From: Bradyrhizobium sp. CCGB12
Lineage (GTDB): Bacteria > Pseudomonadota > Alphaproteobacteria > Rhizobiales > Xanthobacteraceae
NCBI RefSeq assembly: GCF_024199845.1
Contig: NZ_JANADO010000001.1
Span: 4,464,001 to 4,528,000, forward strand
DNA length: 64,000 nucleotides
Reading direction: 5' to 3'
The notes beneath the pieces were generated by a model. That model made no database searches. It was not told where the DNA came from and worked only from the letters and a program-made list of their open reading frames with translations. Positions 16,076 through 22,870 of the stretch are shown piece by piece; the stretch's first letter is position 1; each line of letters starts with the position of its first letter. A program made the position numbers and the translations under genes.

Positions 16076-16283
16076 GGCTCACCTCCTCCGAACACAGCGG
16101 CTGAATAATGCCGGGATCGGTCTCTTGCGGAAGTGAAACTCTTGCAGATTGATCCTGAACCCGCTTCAGTTTGCCCGGCGGTGCCGCTCAAGGCCTGGTT
16201 CGATCGTTTGCGTCGGTTGCATCTGCGGCGCCCCTGCCCTTAACTGGTCGCCATCGCGGCGCGCCGTCAACCGGACCCTCATC

Positions 16284-17261
16284 GTGTCAGTCTCCTTCAA
16301 GACATTGGACCTGAACCTGCTCAAGGTGTTCGACGCCGTCATGGAGGAAAGGAGCGTCTTGCGCGCCAGCCAGAAAGTCGCGCTGAGCCAGTCCGCCGTC
16401 AGCCACTCGCTCGCGCGACTTCGAGAGATGCTGGAAGACGAGCTGTTCGTGCGCACGGCCGCGGGCATGCAACCGACGGCGCGGGCATTGACGATGGCGC
16501 CGCAGATTCGCGAGGCGCTGCGCGTGCTCGAGGCGGCCGTGGAGCTGCCGACCTTCGTTCCGGCAACATCAACCAGGCAGTTCACGCTAGCCGCCAATGA
16601 CTTCGCCACGATGGTGCTGGCGCCCCCGCTGCTGAAGATACTGGGGCGCGAGGCCCCCCACATCGACCTGACCATCAAGCCGGTCACGCGGATCGACCTT
16701 GCCGAGCAGATCGATCTCGGCCGCATCGACGTTGCGATCGGCGTCTTCTCGCTCCCGCCGAGCCGTTTCCGCACGTCGCTGCTCTTCGAATATGACGACG
16801 TGCTGATTGTCGGCAAAAAGCGCAAGCTTGGCCGGCTCGACAAGGCGCTGCTTTCACGGCTGCCGCTGGTGGTCGTCTCCTTCGGTGGCGAGCAGGAGGG
16901 CGCGATCGGTGGCTTCATTTCCGAGCGCGGCCTGGCGCGGCGCTCGGAAATGTACGACCGCGACGCGCTCGAGCGAACACTCGCCGAGAGCGACCGGCCG
17001 CCGCGGATGGCGGTGTCGTTGCCGCATTTTCTTGCCGTCCCGGGACTGCTTCAGGATTCTGAGCTGGCGGCCATCGTCCCGCGCCCGCTTGCGAAAGCCC
17101 TGGCGCAAAATTACCCGATCGCGACCTACGAGCTTCCCTACACGGCGACTCCGCTGGAGGTCCGGCTGCTATGGCACGAGCGTGTCGACGGCGAGCCCGC
17201 GCACGAATGGCTCCATGACGTCCTTCGACGCGCTGCTGAGAACCTCAGACGCGCAGGCTAG
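16284..17261 (+). CDS. LysR-family regulator of the nitroaromatic cluster (PnbR-like)
   Basis: About 325 residues from a GTG at 16284; no good ribosome site is visible, so the start is uncertain and a TTG at 16149 would add 45 residues. The N terminus is a classic LysR helix-turn-helix (LDLNLLKVFDAVMEERSVLR, ALSQSAVSHSLARLREMLED). The C-terminal part is the effector-binding domain of the NahR/NodD-like branch. It is divergent from the binding protein-pnbA-pnbB operon, the layout of 4-nitrobenzoate loci. The gap before it holds two TCTTGC(G/A)GA repeats about two helical turns apart (around 16120-16147), possible contact points. Confidence 0.8.
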   Translation: MSVSFKTLDLNLLKVFDAVMEERSVLRASQKVALSQSAVSHSLARLREMLEDELFVRTAAGMQPTARALTMAPQIREALRVLEAAVELPTFVPATSTRQFTLAANDFATMVLAPPLLKILGREAPHIDLTIKPVTRIDLAEQIDLGRIDVAIGVFSLPPSRFRTSLLFEYDDVLIVGKKRKLGRLDKALLSRLPLVVVSFGGEQEGAIGGFISERGLARRSEMYDRDALERTLAESDRPPRMAVSLPHFLAVPGLLQDSELAAIVPRPLAKALAQNYPIATYELPYTATPLEVRLLWHERVDGEPAHEWLHDVLRRAAENLRRAG

Positions 17262-17294
17262 GATGACGAGCGCCTCGGCTATCTCGTCATTCGC

Positions 17295-18119
17295 CTACCG
17301 CTTGTTCCAGTCGATGATCCGGCTCGCATCGGCATCGAACTCGCTGCTGCAGAAGGCGCCGCCCTGATAGTGGTCGCCGACCGGATCGGGCTTGAGCTTG
17401 GCCTGCTCCGCCATCGCGTGAGCCACGTGATCCTCGGAACGCCCGGTGGGACGATAGCCGAACTCGTAGGCGCGATGGTTGTCCCACCAGGCGCGCTCGT
17501 TGAGGGAGGCACCGTAGAAGACCTCGAAATGGATGTCGGGATGTTCGAGTCCGATGCGGCAGAGCTGCACGAGGTCGTCGGGCTTCAGCCAGATCGCAAG
17601 CCGGCGCTGGTCCAGCGGCATGTCGCCGAAATTGCCGATGCGCAGGCACGTCACCTTCAACCCATGCTTGTCGGCGTAGAGCGCGCCGACGGCTTCGCCG
17701 AACACCTTGCTGACGCCGTAGCGGCCATCGGGGCGCGGGGTGACGTCGGTGCCGATCTTGTGGTGGCGCGGATAGAAGCCGACGGCGTGATTCGACGAGG
17801 CGAACACCACGCGCTTGACACCCTTGCGGTACGCGGCCTCGAACAGATTGTAGCAGCCGATGATGTTGGCCTGGAGGATGTCGTCCCAGGGGCCTTCGAC
17901 CGAATAACCGCCGAAATGGATGATGCCGTCGACGCCCTCGCAGATCGCCTCGACCTGCTTGAGATCGGCGAGGTCCGCCGCCTTGAACTGCTCGTTGGCG
18001 CCGAGATCGGCGGGCCGCTTGATGTCGGAGAGCAGGAGATCCGGGTAGATCGGCGGCAGCAGTTTTCGCAGGCTCGTGCCGATTCCGCCCGAAGCTCCCG
18101 TCATCAAAATACGCGGCAT
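17295..18119 (-). CDS. udh: NAD-dependent epimerase/dehydratase family, probable uronate dehydrogenase
   Basis: 274 residues, an atypical short-chain dehydrogenase. The NAD motif is TGASGGIG at residue 7, DLADLKQVEAICEGVDGIIHFGG follows as in Udh, and the catalytic Tyr and Lys are in YGVSKVFGE. FYGASLNERAWWDNHRA matches the Udh substrate-loop pattern ending in WWDN. Udh oxidises D-galacturonate or D-glucuronate to the aldarolactone. The ATG at 18119 has GAGGGA upstream. It is divergent from an SMP-30 lactonase, which would open such a lactone, giving a coherent uronate oxidation pair. Confidence 0.82.
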   Translation of the reverse strand: MPRILMTGASGGIGTSLRKLLPPIYPDLLLSDIKRPADLGANEQFKAADLADLKQVEAICEGVDGIIHFGGYSVEGPWDDILQANIIGCYNLFEAAYRKGVKRVVFASSNHAVGFYPRHHKIGTDVTPRPDGRYGVSKVFGEAVGALYADKHGLKVTCLRIGNFGDMPLDQRRLAIWLKPDDLVQLCRIGLEHPDIHFEVFYGASLNERAWWDNHRAYEFGYRPTGRSEDHVAHAMAEQAKLKPDPVGDHYQGGAFCSSEFDADASRIIDWNKR

Positions 18120-18208
18120 GTCTTCCCTCGCCGTTGGTGACCAATTTGCGGTCACGTGTCTCTAATGATAGCAGGTTTGTCCAGAGGGAACGAAACGAGA
18201 GAACCGAC

Positions 18209-19186
18209 ATGAATGAGGCATCGTCCCACCCCCAAGAGCGGCCAGGCTGGCGGCCGGCGAGCTACTATCCCGATCCGGCGATAAAAGCACTGGATCCCCG
18301 CTTCGAAAAATACTGGCTGAAGCTTTCGGCGGTGGAGCGGATTGCGACCGGGCTGCGCTGGGCCGAAGGTCCGGTCTGGGTCGGCGACGGGCGTTATCTG
18401 CTCTGCAGCGACATCCCCAATCAGCGCATCCTCAAATGGGAAGAGGAGACCGGCGCGGTCAGCGTGTTCCGAAAGCCCTCTAATTTCGCCAACGGCAATA
18501 CGCGCGACCGCCAGGGCCGGCTCGTCACCTGCGAGCATGGCGGGCGCCGCGTGACCCGCACCGAATATGACGGCAGCATCACCGTGCTGATGGATCAATT
18601 CAACGGCAAGCGGTTGAACTCGCCGAACGATGTCGTTGTTAAATCGGACGGCTCGATCTGGTTCACCGATCCGACCTTCGGCCTGCTCGGCAATTACGAG
18701 GGCTACAAGGCCGAGCCCGAAATCGAGCCTAACGTCTACCGGCTCGATCCCGCGTCCGGCGAGGCAACGATCGTCGCCGAGGGCGTGCTGGGCCCGAACG
18801 GGTTGTGCTTCTCGCCGGACGAAAAGATCCTCTACGTCGTGGAATCGCGCGGTGTGCCGAACCGAAAGATCCTCGCCTATGACGTCTCCGCGGACGGCAC
18901 CGCGATCTCGAACAAGCGCGTCCACATCGATGCGGGGCCCGGCACGCCCGATGGCATGCGCTGCGACATCGACGGCAATCTCTGGTGCGGCTGGGGCATG
19001 GGCGATCCCGAGCTCGACGGCGTCGTGGTGTTCGCGCCCGACGGCGTCATGATCGGCCGCATCGCCCTGCCCGAGCGCTGCGCCAATCTCTGCTTCGGCG
19101 GCGTCAAGCGCAACCGCCTGTTCATGGCTGCGAGCCAGTCGATCTACGCGCTGTATGTGAATACGCAGGGGGCGCTGGGCGGCTAG
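18209..19186 (+). CDS. SMP-30/gluconolactonase-family lactonase
   Basis: 325 residues forming a six-bladed propeller. The signature starts with LRWAEGPVWVGDGRYLLCSDIPN (metal-binding Glu), continues with NSPNDVVVKSDGSIWFTDPTFG, then GPNGLCFSPDEKILYV, and TPDGMRCDIDGNLWCGWG carries the catalytic Asp. It hydrolyses sugar lactones with a divalent metal. No signal peptide, so cytoplasmic. The ATG at 18209 was chosen over a start 25 codons upstream that falls in the divergent promoter. Its neighbour Udh makes aldarolactones, the likely substrate. Confidence 0.87.
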   Translation: MNEASSHPQERPGWRPASYYPDPAIKALDPRFEKYWLKLSAVERIATGLRWAEGPVWVGDGRYLLCSDIPNQRILKWEEETGAVSVFRKPSNFANGNTRDRQGRLVTCEHGGRRVTRTEYDGSITVLMDQFNGKRLNSPNDVVVKSDGSIWFTDPTFGLLGNYEGYKAEPEIEPNVYRLDPASGEATIVAEGVLGPNGLCFSPDEKILYVVESRGVPNRKILAYDVSADGTAISNKRVHIDAGPGTPDGMRCDIDGNLWCGWGMGDPELDGVVVFAPDGVMIGRIALPERCANLCFGGVKRNRLFMAASQSIYALYVNTQGALGG

Positions 19187-19218
19187 GCGCTGCGCCGTCG
19201 TCGTCACAGCTCTCTCCC

Positions 19219-19305
19219 CGTCATTGCGAGGAGCTCTTGCGACGAGGCAATCCAGACTGTCTCCGCAGAAAGATACTGGATTGCTTCGCTTCGCTCGCAA
19301 TGACG
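19219..19305. repeat. Intergenic palindromic repeat, family C, copy 1
   Basis: CGTCATTGCGAGGAGCTCTT at one end and CGCTTCGCTCGCAATGACG at the other are near complements, with GCAATCCAGA and TCTGGATTGC-type inner arms (here ACTGGATTGC). Copies also lie at 61973-62051 and 63634-63720. It follows the lactonase gene and may act as a transcription end or mRNA stabiliser. Confidence 0.8.
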
Positions 19306-19318
19306 AAGGATAGACTTC

Positions 19319-19338
19319 GTAGCCCGGATGGAGCGGAG
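19319..19338. repeat. Left fragment of a palindromic repeat (family D) split by the insertion sequence
   Basis: GTAGCCCGGATGGAGCGGAG is the complement of CTCCGCTCCATCCGGGCTAC at 21048-21067. If the insertion sequence and one CGGAG copy are removed, a continuous stem-loop of about 69 bases is restored. Confidence 0.85.
19334..19338. repeat. Target-site duplication CGGAG, left
   Basis: CGGAG directly before the left inverted repeat; the same five bases follow the right inverted repeat at 21014-21018. Confidence 0.7.
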
Positions 19339-21013
19339 AGGCTGGGCAAGTATTTGTTTGGGCGCGGCTTACGCGGCATATCGGAAAATTGGACGGATTT
19401 GGGCTCGGATTGGCGCTGGAGCGGGCCGTATCCGGGTGATGATGTCGGTGATGGCGTTGAGCAGCAAGAGTGCCAAATGCGGAAGCCGGCTTGCCAGATA
19501 GGCCATGAAGGCGTCGAGGCCGAGAATGCTGAGGACTCGGGAGAAATTGTAGCAAAGCGCCATCAGGCTCCATTCGCCACAGACTTTGTCGAAGCCGCGG
19601 ACGAGGAAGTGGCGGTAGCCGGCCCGGCATTTGATGGTGCCGAAGGGGTGTTCGGCGAGTTCGGCGCGGCGGCGCATCTGGGCCTCGGCGCCCTGCATCC
19701 GCGCGCGATGCCGATCCAGCACCGCTTCATGCTCCCAGCGCTGGACGGTGCGCGTCGGGATCTTGACGGTGACACAGCGCGCGCGCAGCGGGCAGGCGTC
19801 GCAATCTGACTTGCGGCTGACATACCTGATCTCGATCCGGTTGCCGTTGGTCTTGCGACCGTCCGTGGGACGCAGCTGCTTGCCGGCGGGACAGCGATAG
19901 ACATCCGCTTCGGCGTCGTAGGCGAACGCCTCATGGCTGATGCGATCCTGCGCTTCGAGCCGCGTGGTTCGCTTGGCCAGCGGAACGTAGGCGGCAATGC
20001 CGTTCTCCTCGCAGTCCTTGAGCGTATGGCCGTTGTAGTAGCCGGTATCGGCGAGAACCGTCAGCGTCTCGACGCCAAGCTCGTCCTTTGCGGCCTTGGC
20101 CATGTCGTAAAGCTGGCCGCTATCGTTGCCGTCGTTGACGACCTCGCTCGCCGCGATCAGAGCGTGCTTGTCGTCGACGCCGATCTGAACGTTATAGCCT
20201 GCCACCACCTGGCCGTTCTTCGACAACAGGCGGGCATCCGGATCGGTTCGCGACAGCTGCGTCTGCCCGCTCTCCTCCAGTCGTGCCAGATCGGCCTGCA
20301 AGCTGGCGCGCTTGGCCATCAACGCCGCCACCTCTTGTGCGAGGTCTCCGCCGCGACTGCCATCGCCTCCGCCATCCCGCCCCGCGGGTGGACGTTCCAC
20401 CTCGGCGCTGTCGTTGGCCTCGAGCGTGGCACCATAGGCTTCAATATCCTGCTCGATCTCCGCCAGCCGCTTGGCGAGCTTGCGCTGCGTTTTGATGCTC
20501 GCCTTGCTGGCGTTGCCATCAAAAAACGCACCGTCGATCGCCACAACCTCTCCGCCAATCAGACCGAGTTCGCGCAGCATCAGCACAAACTCCCGGTTCA
20601 CCGCCTTGAGCGTCTTCCAGTTCTCCTGGCGGAACTTGGCGATGGTGCGATAGCCCGGCACCAGGCGCTTCATCAGCCAGATCAGTTCCAGATTGCGCCG
20701 GGCTTCGCGCTCCAGGTTGCGCGACGACCGGATCCGGTTCAGGTAGCCATAAAGATAAAGCTTCAGCAGGTCGGCCGGGTCATAAGGTGGCTGTCCAGCC
20801 CCGCCGCTCGATCCGGCATGGCGGAAGCCAAGCTTCCCGAGGTCAAGCGCTGCAACAAAAGCCTCGATCACCCGAACCGGATTGTCGCCGGCCACATAAT
20901 CTTCCACCCGCGCCGGCAGAAGGCTCGGCTGATCCCGCCTGACGCCGGTTTTGAAGGTACGATTCGTCATGCCGAATCCTACCTTCACTCGATGTTAGAA
21001 TCTTGCCCAGTCT
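19339..21013 (-). mobile_element. IS1182-family insertion sequence, intact, about 1675 bp
   Basis: Ends AGGCTGGGCAAG at 19339-19350 and CTTGCCCAGTCT at 21002-21013 are inverted repeats matching at 11 of 12 bases. One complete transposase gene fills the interior on the minus strand. A five-base CGGAG duplication flanks it. The element lies inside a palindromic chromosomal repeat, a site that does no visible damage to genes. Length, ends and transposase all fit IS1182. Confidence 0.85.
19369..20970 (-). CDS. IS1182-family DDE transposase
   Basis: 533 residues. The N-terminal DUF772-type domain reads QPPYDPADLLKLYLYGYLNRIRSSRNLERE, then VAIDGAFFDGNASK with the first catalytic Asp, a coiled-coil-like variable region about residues 170-240, TVLADTGYYNG with the second Asp, and AELAEHPFGTIKCRAGYRHFLVRG with the catalytic Glu. 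A cysteine cluster (SDCDACPLRARC) is typical of the family. Start at 20970 after GGTAGGA; the reading frame is full length with no frameshift, so the element may be active. Confidence 0.92.
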   Translation of the reverse strand: MTNRTFKTGVRRDQPSLLPARVEDYVAGDNPVRVIEAFVAALDLGKLGFRHAGSSGGAGQPPYDPADLLKLYLYGYLNRIRSSRNLEREARRNLELIWLMKRLVPGYRTIAKFRQENWKTLKAVNREFVLMLRELGLIGGEVVAIDGAFFDGNASKASIKTQRKLAKRLAEIEQDIEAYGATLEANDSAEVERPPAGRDGGGDGSRGGDLAQEVAALMAKRASLQADLARLEESGQTQLSRTDPDARLLSKNGQVVAGYNVQIGVDDKHALIAASEVVNDGNDSGQLYDMAKAAKDELGVETLTVLADTGYYNGHTLKDCEENGIAAYVPLAKRTTRLEAQDRISHEAFAYDAEADVYRCPAGKQLRPTDGRKTNGNRIEIRYVSRKSDCDACPLRARCVTVKIPTRTVQRWEHEAVLDRHRARMQGAEAQMRRRAELAEHPFGTIKCRAGYRHFLVRGFDKVCGEWSLMALCYNFSRVLSILGLDAFMAYLASRLPHLALLLLNAITDIITRIRPAPAPIRAQIRPIFRYAA

Positions 21014-21067
21014 CGGAGCGAAATCCGGGGACCGGTCCCGCATTACGCTCCGCTCCATCCGGGCTAC
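21014..21067. repeat. Right fragment of the split palindromic repeat, including target duplication
   Basis: Begins with the duplicated CGGAG (21014-21018), then the loop part GCGAAATCCGGGGACCGGTC and ends CTCCGCTCCATCCGGGCTAC, the complement of the fragment left of the insertion sequence. Confidence 0.85.
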
Positions 21068-21071
21068 GAAC

Positions 21072-21105
21072 AAAAAAACGCCGGAGCGGGTTGCCCGCTC
21101 CGGCG
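21072..21105 (-). terminator. Rho-independent terminator of the aldehyde dehydrogenase gene
   Basis: A perfect 12-base stem CGCCGGAGCGGG / CCCGCTCCGGCG with a three-base loop (21079-21105), followed on the minus strand by seven T residues (21072-21078). It lies 23 bases beyond the aldehyde dehydrogenase stop. Confidence 0.9.
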
Positions 21106-21128
21106 CTTGTTTGTTCAGGCGCTAAAAC

Positions 21129-22559
21129 TTACGCCGCGTTGAAGCCGGCGACGGCCTTCACTTCGAGGAAGTCCTCGAGGCCGTACTTGCCCCACTCGCG
21201 GCCGTTGCCCGACTGCTTGTAGCCGCCGAACGGCGCGGTGCGGTCGTTGGGCACGCCCTGGAGGTTGACGTTGCCGGCGCGGATCTGGCGGCCGACGCGC
21301 TTGGCGTCCTCGACCGAAGCGCCGGAGACGTAGCCGGCGAGGCCGTACGGCGTGTCGTTGGCGATCTGCACGGCGTCGGCTTCATCCTTGGCGCCGAGGA
21401 TGGTCAGCACCGGTCCGAAGATCTCTTCGCGTGCGATCGTCATCTCGGGGGTGACGTCGGCGAAGATGGTCGGACGGACATAGAAGCCCTTGTTGACGCC
21501 TTCGGGCAGGCCCGGGCCGCCGGCGACGAGCGTTGCGCCCTCGTCGATGCCCTTCTTGATCAAGGCCTGGATCTTGTCCCACTGGCCGCGGTTGACCACG
21601 GGGCCGATCGTGGTGCCTTCGCCGCGCGGATCACCGGCCTTGGTCTTGTCGGCGACGGCCTTCGCGATCGCGGCGACTTCCTTCATCTTCGACAGCGGCA
21701 CGATCATGCGCGAGGGCGCGTTGCAGGACTGGCCGGAGTTGTTGAACATGTGCATCACGCCGCCGGTCACCGCCTTCGTGAGGTCGGCACCTTCCAGGAT
21801 GACGTTCGGCGACTTGCCGCCGAGCTCCTGGCTGACGCGCTTCACGGTCGGCGCGGCGCGCTTGGCGACGTCGATGCCGGCGCGGGTCGAGCCCGTGAAG
21901 GAGATCATGTCGATGTCGGGATGCTCGCTCATGGCGGCGCCGACCTCGGGGCCGAGGCCGTTGACGAGGTTGAACACGCCCTTCGGCACGCCGGCTTCAT
22001 GGAGTATTTCCGCAAAGATCAGCGCGGAGGTCGGCGTGAATTCCGAGGGCTTCAGGATCATGGTGCAGCCGGCGGCGAGCGCGGGCGCGACCTTGCAGGC
22101 GATCTGGTTGAGCGGCCAGTTCCAGGGCGTGATCATGCCGACCACGCCGACCGGCTCGCGCAGCACCATGGCGGTGCCGACCGGCTCCTCGAAATGATAG
22201 TTCTTGAGCACGTCGAGCGTGGTCATGAGATGGCCGAGGCCGGCGCCGGCCTGCAGCTTCTCCGCCATCGGCAGCGGCGCGCCCATCTCGTCGGAGACGG
22301 CAGCGCCGATCTCCTTGAGGCGGCCCTTGTAGACCTCGATGACTTTCGAAAGCAGCGCGACGCGCTCCTCGCGGCTGGTCTGGGAGAAGGTGGCAAAGGC
22401 GCGCTTGGCGGCGGCCACGGCCTTGTCCACGTCAGCCTTAGAGCCCAGCGCAACCTCGTACATCGCCTCTTCCGTCGCGGGATTGACCACGGCGGTGGAC
22501 TTCTTGACGGCGGGATCGACCCAGGCGCCGTCGATGTAGAATTGCATGCGATTGACCAT
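21129..22559 (-). CDS. NAD(P)-dependent aldehyde dehydrogenase
   Basis: 476 residues. Substrate channel and cofactor motifs are in order: TPWNWPLNQIACKVAPALAAG near residue 140, the catalytic Glu in VSQELGGKSPNVIL, the catalytic Cys in NNSGQSCNAPSRM, and EIFGPVLTILGAKDEADAV. It oxidises an aldehyde to the acid in the cytoplasm; the substrate is not clear. The ATG at 22559 has GAGG upstream; an earlier start adds 27 residues of non-coding character. A strong terminator follows. The E1 gene upstream on the same strand is 311 bases away with repeat B2 between, so separate transcription is likely. Confidence 0.9.
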   Translation of the reverse strand: MVNRMQFYIDGAWVDPAVKKSTAVVNPATEEAMYEVALGSKADVDKAVAAAKRAFATFSQTSREERVALLSKVIEVYKGRLKEIGAAVSDEMGAPLPMAEKLQAGAGLGHLMTTLDVLKNYHFEEPVGTAMVLREPVGVVGMITPWNWPLNQIACKVAPALAAGCTMILKPSEFTPTSALIFAEILHEAGVPKGVFNLVNGLGPEVGAAMSEHPDIDMISFTGSTRAGIDVAKRAAPTVKRVSQELGGKSPNVILEGADLTKAVTGGVMHMFNNSGQSCNAPSRMIVPLSKMKEVAAIAKAVADKTKAGDPRGEGTTIGPVVNRGQWDKIQALIKKGIDEGATLVAGGPGLPEGVNKGFYVRPTIFADVTPEMTIAREEIFGPVLTILGAKDEADAVQIANDTPYGLAGYVSGASVEDAKRVGRQIRAGNVNLQGVPNDRTAPFGGYKQSGNGREWGKYGLEDFLEVKAVAGFNAA

Positions 22560-22710
22560 CGGTAACCTCTTCTTGGGGGCTTGGAGGGGGCGTTTCGGCA
22601 GGCATCCTTGCACGAAAGCGCCGGCAGTTGAACCCGCCATATGCGGGGCCAGCGTTGCGGCGGACAGAGGTTATATGAGCCGGTGGCGGGAACGTGGCAA
22701 GGTCGCGGAT

Positions 22711-22831
22711 GTCGTCCTGGCGAAAGCCAGGACCCATTACCACCAAGCTGCGTTGTTTTGCGCCGACGTCCACCACCTGCGGCCTACAATCATCGCCGCG
22801 GAGTATGGGTCCTGGCTTTCGCCGGGACGAC
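22711..22831. repeat. Intergenic palindromic repeat, family B, copy 2
   Basis: GTCGTCCTGGCGAAAGCCAG and GGCTTTCGCCGGGACGAC form the ends, with a compensating change in the left hairpin (CCTGGC-GAAA-GCCAGG), which suggests the hairpin is maintained. It fills most of the 311-base gap between aldehyde dehydrogenase and E1; I see no gene in that gap. Confidence 0.8.
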
Positions 22832-22870
22832 GACAGCGGAGCGGTCCGCCCATACGCCAGGTTACCTCGA

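Noticed and set aside
18152..19630. Minus-strand frame of 492 codons
   Set aside because: Antisense to the SMP-30 lactonase and then through a repeat and the insertion-sequence end.
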